64,000 nucleotides of DNA from Owenia fusiformis. Taxonomy: Eukaryota; Annelida; Polychaeta; Sabellida; Oweniidae. Numbering within the stretch: the stretch's first letter is position 1; each line of letters starts with the position of its first letter. The translations under genes and the position numbers were made by a program. The notes under the pieces are model-generated. The model was not told the origin of the DNA. It saw only the letters and a list, made by a program, of their open reading frames with translations, and did not search any database. Below are positions 1 through 11,690 of the stretch, one piece after another. The DNA is taken from the NCBI GenBank assembly GCA_903813345.2, contig CAIIXF020000002.1:4318001-4382000 (forward strand), written 5' to 3'.

Positions 1-681
1 AGAACTCAAGTTGATCGAGTCTCAATAAGTAGATTCATGTTGGATAGTATTGCTAGAATCCATTTTCAAAAGTAAGAATAGGGTTTTTTAAACAGGACAT
101 TGGGCTTGCTTTTCGGAACTTTTTGTTGGTACTATTTATTTGATAACAGTCAATAATATAGGGTATCATAAGTACAAGTTGTAAAAATATGAAATAGATC
201 GGTTATTATGTGAGAATTGATGAATCCAAAAATGCATTTAAAAAAAGCCAATATCAGAGCTGCGCAATCAGACCGTCATTAGTTTGTGCCTGTTGCCAGG
301 TGATAACAATTGTAAATCAATTTTACTCTCAAAAACAGCTTGTCTGTGTCATACCGGAATAGCCTGACAACGGTAAAGTCAGATACCGTCGTCACAAATG
401 GCGGACATAACCGTCGCTTCAACTCTTCAATCACTTGGTCCTCGTTTCATGGGACTTTATTGTCGCTAATTCTGTGCATGTATTAAGCTCTTGTGATGAT
501 GTATCATATGAAATCCCAATTTCGATCAAATTGGGTCGGGAATCGCCACAATATAGCGTCTTCATTATATAGTCAACGACAACGGAATCTGAATTTGAGA
601 TATTTTACAAGACAACGGCATATGGTAAATTTGTATTTTAATTGTAAAATGACTTTGTGGACATCCTGTGTATCGTTCTAG
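1..681. other. Non-coding start of window, probably intron or 5' flank of Ly6-like gene A
   Basis: I see no supported exon here. The sequence just before 682 (GTGGACATCCTGTGTATCG then a TAG acceptor) aligns with the matching position before the second Ly6-like paralog near 15550, so at least its right end is intron. A signal-peptide exon for gene A is expected further upstream and is probably outside the window. Confidence 0.5.
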
Positions 682-3600
682 TTGAATGCCTCAGCTGCTA
701 CAGTTGTATCGACATCAGGTCCGATAGCCTCATATCAACGATTGTACCAACAGACCAAAATTGTCAAAACAGTCCAAGCAAAAGGAAGCAATGTCAGATT
801 GGCCAAGTCTGTGGATATGTTTATGGAAATGTAGACGTGGCAGTCAATTCATCAGGTAAAGGATGTTTGTAAAAGTACATGCCTCAATATGAGAATGCTC
901 AGTTTTTGCTAAATGAACATCCTTAATCATTTGCCTTTGTGTATGTATGGTGATGAAATTGAGCGAGTTAACTAGAGTCCATTTCACTGCTTCAGTTCGT
1001 CAGTAGAATGGCAAAAATAAGAAATTGGGAGACCACTTTGCAATAATATATGGAAAAGTATATTCATAATGTACATGAATGACATTTGTATATTTCAGAT
1101 TTTTTAGTTTTTTGTGCAATAAGCCTGTGCCTTCTTGTAATTTGAAGAATTTCAGCCATGTTAATCTTATTGAAAATAACATGGCAGAGAAACATCCAAA
1201 TATAAGAGGCCACACACTTTATACTTTATAAGCCAAACTAGAAGCAATCCAAGATATACAAATGTCATTCATGTACATTATGAATATACTTTTCCATATA
1301 TTATTGCACAATGGTCTCCCAATTTCTTATTTTTGCCGTTCTACTGACGAAATGAAGCAGTGAAATGGACTCTAAGCCCTAAGCTTTTAGAATTATTGTT
1401 TGAGGTGTTGAGCAAGGTCACTAAGCCCGTCTAGAATTCACACTGTTAAGGTGTTAAATAATGACACTAAGCCCTTCTAGAATTATACTGTTGAAGTATT
1501 GAGCATGGCCACCATATCCTTCTAGAATTGCACTGTTGTGGTGTCGGTGTATATATCCAAAACATAATGATTTTAACAACACTAAATTATCTTACAGAGC
1601 AACTAACTAATGAGACTCTCACCATACACGCGAGGGATTGTATGGTAGACCTCGCCAACACGACTATGAATTGTCACAAGTACCAAGGCCGTACGGACAT
1701 CTTAAATGACCTACTGTCTTTCATTCCTGGTTTGACTGATGTAAAACTCGATGGAAATATGTGTTTCGGTAACAGCGATGCTTGGAGGCCTGATACCAAT
1801 CGAGCTTGTTCAGGCGTTCAAATACTCGGAATATGGTGAGTATCGATATGGCGTCGTGATTAATATGGAGGTTAACTCGAAATATTCTAGAGTTACGTCA
1901 GTGTGTGAAACGTGTAAAGGATCTTGTACACCTGCCATTATAATCTCCCCATGAACAAAATGAATCATTTTTAGGTGTAATATAAAGAATACAATGTTAC
2001 ATAATACTTTGAAAAATATTTAAGCGTTTGGCCCCACATGGGCTGAGGTTGGGGTCATTAAGTTCAGCAAGGGTGTATTGACTTGACATTGGATGTGTTC
2101 TATTGACTTAACATGTGGATACCATCAGATTCCAATGGAGGCCATTGGTTTCTATTGATTTTCACAAAAATACCTAAAATACACTATGACCTGAATCGAT
2201 TGCAAATTAAATAATTTCACAATATGACACAAATGGTATTTCAGATCAGATGTGCAAATATAAAGTTTGCAATCGATTCAGGTCATACTTCAAATTAAAA
2301 GATTATTCATTTTTTTCATCATTTTTTTCCTACAAAATGGCTATAGAAAAATGTTTCAAAAGCAACTTTTACACTTATGAAATCCCATACAACTTTGTAA
2401 ATCCAAAGATTATACTGTTATGATTCATTAATGAATAACATATTTTGATAAGATGTAGGGATGTGTAGGATGCAAATGGATTTTGACAGACACAAAAAGA
2501 CTTCCTGGTTTGGCATCTCTACCCCTGTACACTTTATGATTGAATATTGCCCTAAAAAGTGGCCCATTCATCAATACAGTGCTGAATATAGGTCAACAAG
2601 ATACTAGTGTACATATAAATGTAATAATAAAAGCAGTATATTTGTTTTGAAAAATCAGATGAATTTATTTTTGTTCATGGGGAGATCATAATGGCAGGTG
2701 TACAAGATCCTTTATGGACTCTATGTTCACTTCAATAACCTGTATTTGACTATGAAGCTTGTCATGTATGTTAATAATTAATGATTCATTTAAAGATGTC
2801 GCCATCTGTCAGTAATAGCTTCCCCAGACCGCTTTAGCGAAATCATTCTATTATATTATATCGACTATGTTATGTTCTCAGTAAGAAAATAAAAGCACGT
2901 GAAATATTTGCAAAACACCAATCTGTATTTGCTTGATTGTCGAATATATGTAACACTGGCGACGAGGATAAAGTTACCTCCATGTCAATATTGATGTTCA
3001 CTATATTTTGGACTGTATAACACCCAGTAAGTACCATGGCTGACGGTGAAGAACAGACAGATCCAGTTCGTGACTTAATTTGAACTAAAGTTCCAACATT
3101 TTGATGACTCTGTTGAGAGTGTGGATATATACTTCGAAAGACTAGATCAATATTTCGAGGCAGCAAATTTAAAACCAACAGACGATAAAATTGTGCCATT
3201 AACATTGACATTGATTGGTGCAAAAATGTACAAAACCCTAAGAGATTTATCAACACCAAAGCGTCCACATGAACTGTCATATGAACAGATAAAAGACACA
3301 CTGATTAAACATTACTCTCCGAAACCACTTATTATAGCGGAACGTTTCAAATTCTATAAAAGAGATCAGGATTCGACAGAGTCCATTGCGGAATATACTG
3401 GAATCATCAAAGCCATGGCGGACAAATGTGACTTTGGGAATTTTCTCCCACAAGCCTTACGTGATAAACTGGTTTGTGGTATCGCAGATGAAAATATTCA
3501 GAAGCGACTGTTAAATGATGACATGTCATTCCAACAGGTGTATGAAAAGGCTGTAACTATGGAGTTAACATCTTCAAATATTAAGGAGATGCAGTCAGCT

Positions 3601-6600
3601 TCTGCAGTGAAAAGTCCTACAGTGAACAGATTAAAGGATGTTGGAAAGAAGGACTATAAATATGATAAATCCTGTTACAGATGTTTGGGCAAAGCAGGGG
3701 TTTCAATAAATATTTTTTCAACAGGCCTTCAGCAATTTCAACAGGCTGAATTTTTTTTTTCGACCATTCGCCGCTCGCTTCGCTCGCATTCTCGTTCATA
3801 TTTGGAGTTAAATGTTACCCCTTGTGCTTCCTCACTGTGACGTAAAACGATAAAATCAGTATTTTCCTGTCACTTTAATACAAACTGTATATGAGCAATA
3901 GATCTATTTGACTTGTTCATTACTTTATGTGTTTTTTAAATGTTGACTCGTGTAAATGAATAAACTCAATATTCCTTTCTGACCCATTATTAATCTCATT
4001 GAAATATAAAGATTAACATTCAATAGTTTGATATGCATTTTTGACTTGTAACATTTTATTTGTTTTCAAATGTTGCCCTTTGTGCTTCCTCACTATGATG
4101 TAAGGTAATGTCAAGAAGATCAATTGCATTGATTATACTGTTTGTTTTCAAGTACATGTGTAATTGTTAATAATATAGTGTCCATTGAAAGTTGACAGGA
4201 CAGTGATAAAGGTTTTTTGCTACTGACCCATTAGTCTCAAAGCAATGTTGGTTTGAGAGTAGGTCAATAAAAATGGTGGCCGGATTACAGTAAGATAATT
4301 ATCTCAGTGTTTCTCTAAAACACTGCTGATTATCTGCCTATTATACTTAGATTTTGCCTTCACAAGGTAGGCCAATTTATATCCTTTCATTTGATATGTC
4401 AAACTAAATTGATTTGTCTAATGTGTCAGCAAAATCTCTCATCATTTGGACCGGCAATTTTTTCTCAATTTTTTTTTCTCTCAAAATTTGAACCGGCGTA
4501 ACTGTGATTTGAAGCGGCGTTTTCGCCGCCCGCCGGCTGTTATTGAAACCCCAGCAAAGGTCACAATAGTGATGAGTGTTACTTCAAAAATGAGAAATGC
4601 CACAGATGTTCACGCGTCGGTCATATTAAAAAGGCATGTAACAACAGAACATTGAAAGATTCAAAGTTTAACCACAAGAAGAAGTCAAAAAGTAGATATC
4701 GTAAACACAATGTTAAGTCTGTCGATGCCGACGATCACAACAGATCTACTTCAGACAGTGATTCAGACAGTGAACTGTACTATATAAAGGTGAACACTAT
4801 TTCTAGTAAGAGATTAACCCCCATAAAAGAATCATTGTCAGTGAATGGACAACATGTTGAGTTTGAAGTTGACACGGGGTCAGCGTTTTCTATTATGTCA
4901 AAGAAAATGGCTGATGACAGATTAAATGATATTGATGTGACACCATGCAGTTTAAAACTGTATACGTACACTGGAGAACAGATAAAAGATGTTAGCGAAA
5001 CTACAGTCAAAGTTGAAACAGGTAGTGGCTCGAAGGATTTACGCTTATTATTAGTGCCAAATGATGGACCACCACTACTAGGCCGTGATTGGCTTCAACA
5101 TGTAAAGTTAGATTGGACTCAGATTAAAAATGTACATGGATCATGTAATCAGCCAAAAGAGCTGAGATCTGTACTGAAGAAACATGATAAACTGTTCAAT
5201 GAAACTATTGGATGTATGAGAATTCAAAGCAACATTCAAGCCCAAGGATGGTAGTACTCCTCAGTTTCGTAAACCCTACCCTGTACCGTATGCTTTGCGG
5301 GGTAAAATGGAAGAGGGCTTGAAGAAAATGGAAACTATGGGAATTATTTCTCCAGTGGCTCAGAGCGAATGTGCTACACCATGTTTTCCCATATTAAAAG
5401 GCAATGGCTCAGTTCGCATATGTGGTGACTATAAATCTACATTGAATCCGGTGCTTGAAGATAATTCGTATACCATGCCTGTTATTGAGGACATATATGC
5501 AAACTTAGGGCATGGCGAAAAATTCACCACACTGGATTTAGGTAATGCGTTTACCCAGATCGAATTATCGGAGGATACTAAGATGTATACTACAGTCAAC
5601 ACGTGTAATGGATTATACGTCTACAATCGTCTCAATTATGGTACCTAAGTGGCCCCAGCGATTTTCCAAAGGGCAATGGATTCTATTTTACGTCCTTTAC
5701 CCGGAGTATCCTGTTATTTGGATGATATAATTATAACAGGCAGAGATGATAAAGAACATTTGGAGAATCTCAACAAAGTGCTACAAGTATTGGAGGATCA
5801 TGATCTGAGATTGAATAAATCAAAGTGTAATTTCATGCAGAAATCAGTCACATATTTTGGTCATGTGATTGATAAAGATGGCCTACATAAATCTGAGGAA
5901 AAAGTGAAAGCTATTGTGAATATGCCAAGACCACAGGATAAAGCTGGTCTTCGCTCATTTCTTGGAAAAGTTCAATATTACAACAAGTTTATTCCAAGAT
6001 TGTCTACAATTATCGGTTCACTCAATGGATTACTACACAAAGATGCCGAGTGGAATTGGAATTCTCAGTGTGAGAAGTTGGATACAGATGCATCGATGAA
6101 GGCTGTCGGAGCCGTAATTTCACATATCATGCCCGACAAATCTGAACGTCCCATTGCATATGCCTCTAAATCACTCAACAGTACTCAGTGCAACTACAGC
6201 ATGATTGATAAAGAAGCTTATGCCATTATATGGGCACTCAAAAAATTTAACATGTATTTATATGGCCGCGAATTCGCCATAGTTACTGATCATAAACCCC
6301 TTCTCAGTATATTCGATCCATCGAAGGCTACATCAGTGATGGCCTCCGCACGATTGCAACGGTGGTCATTGAAACTACAAGGATATAATTACAGGATTGA
6401 ATATCGATACACTCGTGAGCATACAAATGCTGATACACTGAGTAGATTGCCGTTACCAGATAAGGACTCTGATAAACCCGATACTCAGACATTATTCTAC
6501 ATATCTCAGATTGACGCTTTACCAGTAGATGCTACGCAAATTGCCAAAGAGACACTGAAAGATCCAGTATTGTCTCGTGTTTATAACTGTTTACTCACTG

Positions 6601-9600
6601 ATGTATGGAACGATATTACCAAGGACAATCCAGAGTTGTATTCATATTATACAAAACGCCATGAAATGACACTACAAAGTAATTGCATTATGTGGGGTAT
6701 TAAAGTGATTGTTCCTGCAAAACTTCGACATTTGATATTAAGTGAACTACATACCGGACACTTAGGCATAGTCCGCATGAAAGCCCTAGCTCGTAGTCAT
6801 GTCCACTGGTATCACATTGATAATGACATTGACAATTTAGCCAAATCTTGTCATGGATGTAGCGAAAATGCACGTCAACCAAGACTTGCACCACTTCACC
6901 CTTGGGAGTGGCCTGAAGATCCATGGAAGCGTATTCATGTGGATTACGCGGGACCCATATTTGGAAGCATGCACTTAATTGTTGTCGACGCTTACAGTAA
7001 ATGGCCAGAGGTTGTAGGAACTAAATCTACAACTTCTAGTGCTACTATTGAACTGTTAAGACCACTTTTTGCACGATACGGATGTCCCGAACAATTAGTC
7101 TCAGATAACGGACCACAATTTGTCAGCGATGAATTCGAACACTTTATGAAGGCTAATGGTATTCGTCACATTACCAGTAATCCAATGCACCCAGCCACAA
7201 ATGGCCAAGCAGAAAGACTTGTGCAGTCTTTTAAACATTCGTTGAAATGTATGAAATATGAGTCTGGAAACACCCAACAGAAGTTATGTAAATTTCTCTT
7301 AAGCTACAGAAATACACCACATGCTCTTACAGGGCAGACACCAGCATCATTATTTCTCAAACGTAATTTGAGAACACGTCTCACATTGGTAAAACCAAAT
7401 CTCAAAGATCGTGTCATTCAACGTCAAACAACGGAATCACAGCTACGTCTTGGTCCATACAGAGAGTACCAAATTGGACAAAATGTATTAGCCAGAGACT
7501 ATAGAAATCGTGGTAAGAAATGGGCTGAGGGAAAAATTATTGCAAGAGCAGGCCCTCTGAGCTACATGATTGAAATAGATAACGGACAAGTATGGCGCAG
7601 ACATATTGATCAAATTCAGTCTGGTGGCTGCGGACCACTAAATATGCCCGATAACCTAATACCTGATGTACAAGTTGCAAACCCTCTAGTTGCACCTACT
7701 GTACTATTACCTCCAGTGATTCCACCTGCTGAAGTTACAACTCCAGTTTTGAGACCAGATCCAATGCCAGCTACACCTTCCAAGGTTAAAGATATTCCTC
7801 AGCAGCAGAATAAATCACATTCTCAATCTAAGCCAGATATGTCCCTTGATAGCTCTACTGTGAATAAATCATTGCAAAATTCATCCCCAAGTCCTATCGG
7901 GAAGTATAATCTCAGACGTGATAGAAAACCACCAGTTAGATATGGTTGGAAGAACATTTAACATTGATCACATTATAACTGACTACTTTATATAAGTACT
8001 GTATTTTATAGATAATATTACTTTGTAGAAGGAACTGAAAATCTTTCATAAGATTGTAATTACTGCAAAGATCAGTTTGAGGACTTCATTGATTACTGTT
8101 ATTGAACTAGTTATGAATAACATTGAACAAAGTTAAAGTTAAACTTTTCTCTATGTCATGATGAACATTTATTTTGTCATCCTGAAAAACAGGGGCACTG
8201 TCATGTATGTTAATAATTAATGATTCATTTAAAGATGTCGCCATCTGTCAGTAATAGCTTCCCCAGACCGCTTTAGCGAAATCATTCTATTATATTATAT
8301 CGACTATGTTATGTTCTCAGTAAGAAAATAAAAGCACGTGAAATATTTGCAAAACACCAATCTGTATTTGCTTGATTGTCGAATATATGTAACAAAGCTG
8401 AGAGAAAAATAGTTAGTAATAAGGTGCAATTCTCGTATACCAAAAGACTAGATGTCAGTAGAAACAATCTTGATTTACGTCATTAAAAAAAATCAAAATT
8501 CAGTCAAAGTGATGTCATATTTGAAATCTACATGTAAAATTACATCGAGAAGTGTGGTTTTAAAAATTTAATAAAAGAATTAATTTTTTTTGAAATTGTG
8601 ACTTCTAGGTCGGGGAGAATCCCCATAGACCACATGTTATAAAATCTTACTGGACACATTTTACTTTGTATAACTTTCCGATACATAAGGGTAATATGAT
8701 AATTGAACCGCTAAAATCGATTAACGTTCAGGTTTAAGGGAACTTTCTAATACCCTGCCATGTTATCTACCCCGAATTAGCCATCTGGTGGTGAAAATGG
8801 TAACCACCTCCTCGCATATGGGTAGCTGAGGGATGGACAGCAAGTAGTACTAAATATCGCAAGTAGTACTAAAATATCTTCACCATTAACCACACGACGA
8901 TCTTTTATATACAGGGTTGTCCAAAAAAGTGAACCCCTGCAACAGGCTATGTTTTCCTAATACTTGCACGAATAGACTCATATTATCACATGTTGTAGAG
9001 AAAGGTCTAAAGTTTTGGTTGATGCCATAATTTATTATCAGACTTAAATTTTGAAGAAATTACAAGAGTTTAGCAAACATGCCTGAAAATTAGATATCGT
9101 GCAAAATTTTACCAATGTGATTCACAGAAATTGTTGAAACATATTGGATGATCTTAAACAGCTTTCAGATAGAGATACAAGTTTAAAACCCTACTATATG
9201 ACAAAAGGGACACTATTTAAGCAGAAAACACATTTCACACTTTCATTGATCATTTTGAAGCAGTTTTAACCGTTCAACAGTTCAGGGGTATGTTACCTAC
9301 ACCAACAGTTAGAGGACATGGAGGAGGGCCTCTCGTGGAAGAAAGTTGCCCCCTGTGAACAGGAATCTGAGAAGCCCTTCATCAAATATCTTGTGTTGAA
9401 GGTGTTGAAGGGTTGAAGAATCGCGGATATTGAAAATCACATTTTATCTATTTTCAGCAATATTTGGTTAGCATAATTTCTGCAAATTTCAAGACTAAGA
9501 AAAATGTATGGTGCCAACATAAATTTTAGACCTTCCTCTACAACATGTGAAAATATAAAAGAATTCCTGCAAGTAATAAGGGAAATATGGCCCGTTGCAG

Positions 9601-9828
9601 GGGTTCACTTTTTTTGGACCACCCTGTATACCACGCACAATTTCTTGTGTTTTGGACTTCTGATATCAAATGTGTAATGTTTTCAGTTTTCCCACCTGGA
9701 GTCTTATATTGGCTGGAATTGGACTGCTCTCAATAGTGTGCTGTATATTCGCATGTTGTTGCTGCTGTTGCCGTGAATGCCGTTGCTATACTTACCTCTG
9801 GGGTACTTACATAAACGTGAGAAGATAA
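682..9828 (+). CDS. Ly6/uPAR-like small membrane protein, paralog A (three exons seen, 5' exon missing)
   Basis: Exons are 682-855, 1598-1835 and 9687-9828. Junction phases agree (1, 1, 2) and splice sites are canonical: TAG/GTAAAG, CAG/GTGAGT, CAG. The product starts with the CYSC pattern typical of Ly6/uPAR three-finger domains. Further cysteines follow, then a last exon with a hydrophobic segment and a run of six cysteines, ending in RECRCYTYLWGTYINVRR. The tail suggests a membrane span with a palmitoylation-prone cysteine cluster rather than a GPI signal; that is inference. Against paralog B, two cysteines near the domain end have changed (CFGNSDAW here, CFCNSDAC in B), so one disulphide pair is probably lost. 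The last intron is 7.85 kb because of nested transposons. The signal-peptide exon is not in the window. The ligand is unknown. Confidence 0.72.
973..1374. repeat. Fold-back element with ~120-bp arms in intron of Ly6-like gene A
   Basis: The sequence from 973 (TAGAGTCCATTTCACTGC) to about 1098 is repeated as its near-perfect reverse complement from about 1249 to 1374, with roughly 150 bp between. This is the structure of a palindromic MITE. No coding potential was seen, and short ORFs here lie in the arms. Superfamily is not assigned. Confidence 0.85.
1375..1545. repeat. Degenerate ~57-bp minisatellite in Ly6-A intron
   Basis: About three copies of a unit containing TTCTAGAATTATACTGTTG, GGTGTTGAGCAAGG and CACTAAGCCC occur in tandem. 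The same motif family occurs in the equivalent intron of paralog B (15935-16220), so the tandem repeat probably predates the gene duplication. Confidence 0.7.
1915..2714. mobile_element. 800-bp element with ~60-bp terminal inverted repeats
   Basis: The left end TAAAGGATCTTGTACACC and about 45 following bases recur inverted at 2650-2714. The insertion point matches a contiguous stretch in paralog B (near 16812-16826), which continues from GTGTGAAACGTGTAAA into different sequence. It therefore entered the intron of copy A after duplication. No transposase frame was seen, so it is non-autonomous. Confidence 0.75.
2185..2287. repeat. 103-bp palindromic MITE nested in the 1915-2714 element
   Basis: TATGACCTGAATCGATTGCA at 2185 is matched by its exact reverse complement ending at 2287, giving arms of about 22 bp around a 58-bp AT-rich centre. 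Confidence 0.75.
2760..2955 (+). repeat. 5' LTR of the Gypsy element
   Basis: Starts TGTCATGTATG and ends GAATATATGTAACA, giving the usual TG...CA ends. It contains an AATAAA signal in the segment GTAAGAAAATAAAAGCAC. It matches the 3' LTR base for base as far as I can follow by eye. Confidence 0.95.
2957..2969 (+). promoter_or_regulatory. Primer binding site, tRNA-Ser type
   Basis: TGGCGACGAGGAT begins one base after the 5' LTR. It is complementary to the 3' end (including CCA) of the animal tRNA-Ser(GCU) type as I know it (…ATCCTCGTCG-CCA). Position and match make this the likely minus-strand priming site. Confidence 0.8.
3036..4651 (+). pseudogene. Gypsy gag, frameshifted and interrupted by a DNA transposon
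   Basis: An ATG at 3036 opens a short frame (MADGEEQTDP...) that hits a stop at 3081-3083. A second frame from about 3090 continues as a capsid-like Gypsy Gag (FERLDQYFEAAN, then a long alpha-helical region) to the first CYRC of a zinc knuckle at about 3675. There it is cut by the 3695-4553 insertion. After the insertion the same frame resumes with the rest of the knuckle and a second CHRC...H...C knuckle (4560-4650). Two nucleocapsid zinc knuckles are usual for this retrotransposon class. The gag lesions make it non-functional in this copy. Confidence 0.85.
3695..4553. mobile_element. 859-bp non-autonomous DNA transposon inserted in gag
   Basis: Ends are inverted repeats (GGGGTTTCAATAA at the left, TTATTGAAACCCC at the right, extendable to CAG/CTG). 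The gag sequence GCAAAG is present on both sides (3689-3694 and 4554-4559), consistent with a 5-6 bp target duplication. Removing one copy rejoins the gag zinc knuckle in frame, which fixes the boundaries. It contains a degenerate internal direct repeat (TTGTGCTTCCTCACT near 3822 and 4082) and no transposase frame. Superfamily not assigned. Confidence 0.85.
4560..7961 (+). pseudogene. Gypsy pol: protease, reverse transcriptase, RNase H, integrase (broken)
   Basis: The protease has the active-site motif VDTGSAFS near 4870 and LLGRDWL near 5085. Reverse transcriptase follows, with its catalytic YLDD at about 5711-5722. RNase H carries DTDAS near 6084 and VTDHKPL near 6284. Integrase has an HTGH...CHGC zinc-binding region (about 6740-6860), then D in HVDYAGP, D in SDNGPQF and E in NGQAERL, which is the DDE triad. 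Lesions are a frameshift near 5210 and a TAA at 5646-5648 just before the segment leading to YLDD. The RT/RNase H junction near 6077 looks short, probably from a deletion of a few dozen residues. The rest of the frame runs open to 7961. Confidence 0.93.
8199..8394 (+). repeat. 3' LTR of the Gypsy element
   Basis: Copy of the 2760-2955 LTR, preceded by a purine-rich stretch (AAAAACAGGGGCAC, about 8186-8198) that would serve as polypurine tract, and followed by the target duplication AAGCT. Confidence 0.95.
8912..9626. mobile_element. ~715-bp mariner-type non-autonomous element
   Basis: Left end CAGGGTTGTCCAAAAAAGTG and right end reading CAGGGTGGTCCAAAAAAAGT on the opposite strand form inverted repeats of about 65 bp, flanked by TA. 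CAGGG ends with a TA target are typical of Tc1/mariner elements. No intact transposase frame is present. It lies in the last intron of Ly6-like gene A, 60 bp upstream of the final exon. Confidence 0.82.
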
Positions 9829-10228
9829 TGTTTTGTCTGGAAGCTTCCAACTCGATACTGGATACTAAGCAATGCATATAAAATCGAAACGTCAACTTGT
9901 GCGTATAAATCGCCCTATACAAATGCATGTAGTTTTCTCACAAAAACAATCGTCCAGTTACATATTTATCTATATATATATATTTTATTGACTCAATAAT
10001 GTCATTATAAATGCCATATCAGTCCAGTGTACAGAACATACCATCGTGTGTCAAAACCACATAACAAAATATCAAGGTTTCTCAAATCCGAACATAAGTG
10101 ATGTTATAAGTAAATTCAAATAAAAGACATGCATATTCACATAATTTTATGGGAAAGAACCCTTGGAGCAGCTGATCTGGCTCAAATGCAGCAAGTGAGC
10201 AGCACAACATTGCTCAAGCCTGTACGCA
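9829..10228. other. Intergenic, 3' flank of Ly6-like gene A
   Basis: AT-rich sequence after the stop codon. No gene is seen. Several AATAAA-like strings occur near 10120 (AAATAAAAGACATG) and could serve polyadenylation. Confidence 0.4.
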
Positions 10229-10527
10229 AGGAGGATTGGCTCCCAGTACTATCGAAACTCGATATTTTCCAACAATGAAAATGTCGAAATGTCGTTATTT
10301 TCTGAAATTATAACCGACATTAAATTCAAAATAAACAGTCCAAAATAATCAAACCAAAATGTCGACCAATTCTTGTGAGCTTTTGAATTTTAGGAAATAA
10401 GACCAAAGTTCACGATTCAAATGTTGTAGTGAACAAAATGGCGGCTGTTTGAATTCGAATTTTGAATCACGACATCTCCATATATGGGACAGAATATCGA
10501 TGTTGCACTCTGGGAGCCAATCCTCCT
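10229..10527. repeat. ~300-bp MITE, copy 1 of a two-copy family
   Basis: Terminal inverted repeats AGGAGGATTGGCTCCCAG and CTGGGAGCCAATCCTCCT bound AT-rich sequence containing AAATGGCGGCTGTT. A clearly homologous copy of the same length lies at 42223-42522. Confidence 0.85.
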
Positions 10528-10679
10528 TTCGCTGTACGTGTACATTTATCGCAAAGAAGAGCTAGGAATCCCATATGACATTTATTCCAGCCATGACCTG
10601 ACAATGTTTGGTTGTACAGTCATGCTTCATGACATATGTATTGAACATAAACACCATGTTTTAGTATCATGTATTATTA

Positions 10680-11165
10680 TATGACTGTCTTATTCCTCGC
10701 TCTCTGATTGGTCCATGTCCTACAAGTGACTAAAAAATAATAAGCAAGCATTTCATTCTATGGAGGGCAATACCTGTTCATCGTTCAATAATTTTTGCAG
10801 TATGTATTGCCCGCAGCCCGAACATAGAATGAAATATTTGTTTTATTATATCATTGCTAGACATTCTCTACGATCACTTTGCATTTCAAACAAATATAGA
10901 ATCTTTGTTTTAACCTGTGAACATTTATTTTAATCAATTAATATATCATAAACCCATCAGTTGACATAATCACGTACATATCATTGTATAGTACACTTTT
11001 ATTTTCGCACAGTTGTCAGAATTACCGGGCAGGCAATACGCCGGGCAATACGTCGTTTCAATTATCCTAAAATTGAGGGATCGGAGCTGTGAAATACGCT
11101 ATGGTATTTTTGATCACATGGTAATAAATCAGCCAATCAAATCACACGAATTCTAGCAATGATAT
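10680..11165. repeat. Fold-back/MITE-derived region
   Basis: TATATCATTGCTAGA at 10847 is matched inverted at 11151-11165. Just upstream, ATTTCATTCTATG...GGGCAATAC (10749 on) is matched inverted by GTATTGCCC...CATAGAATGAAAT (about 10805-10833). These look like two juxtaposed or nested palindromic elements. No coding sequence seen. Confidence 0.6.
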
Positions 11166-11171
11166 ACTGCT

Positions 11172-11690
11172 CAATTCAAAATGGCCGCCAGTCGTAAAAT
11201 GTAATCTATGATTATTCAAATACTGCTTAACGGATTTGGTTCAAATTTTATATGATAATGCCATGGGAAAGCTTTACTCAAGATGAGATTTTCAAGATGG
11301 TGGCTGAATTTCAAAATGGCCATCATTTTTCGTAAAAAACGTAATCTCTGATAACGCAAATACCAGTGAACGGATTTTGGTTCAAAATACACTGATGCCT
11401 AGGAACATAGTAGCTCTGTTCGAAAGCGAATATTCAAGATGACGGTTGAATTTCAAATTGGCCGTCGTAAAACCGCAATCTTCGATAACTCAAATAACAA
11501 TTTACGGAATTGGTTTAAATTTTATATGTTGATCCAAGGCACAAAGGAGCCCTACTTAAGAAGACTTTTTAAGATGGCCACTGAATTTCAGAATGGCGGC
11601 CATTTTCCATAATAAAACGTTATCTTTGATAATTCAAATACATTTGTATGGTTTTGGTTGAAGTCTTATATGCTGATATGCTCGGTCACT
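11172..11690. repeat. Four degenerate tandem copies of a ~138-bp unit
   Basis: The motif order AATGGCCGCC, CGTAAAACGTAATCT, TCAAATAC, ACGGATTTGGTTCAAATTTT, AAGATGG repeats at about 11175, 11312, 11450 and 11590 with moderate divergence. Units look like a decayed satellite or a multimerised transposon interior. Confidence 0.75.

Larger units (their letters stand above)
2760..8394 (+). mobile_element. Degenerate Ty3/Gypsy LTR retrotransposon
   Basis: The element has two 196-bp LTRs (2760-2955 and 8199-8394) that look identical by eye. It is flanked by the 5-bp target duplication AAGCT (2755-2759 and 8395-8399). Internal order is primer site, gag, protease, reverse transcriptase, RNase H, integrase, which is the Ty3/Gypsy order. 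No envelope frame and no chromodomain were recognised. It lies in sense orientation in the last intron of Ly6-like gene A. Near-identical LTRs imply a young insertion, yet coding lesions are present: a frameshift near the gag start, an 859-bp transposon in gag, a frameshift near 5210 and a stop at 5646-5648. This copy cannot encode a full polyprotein. Confidence 0.95.
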
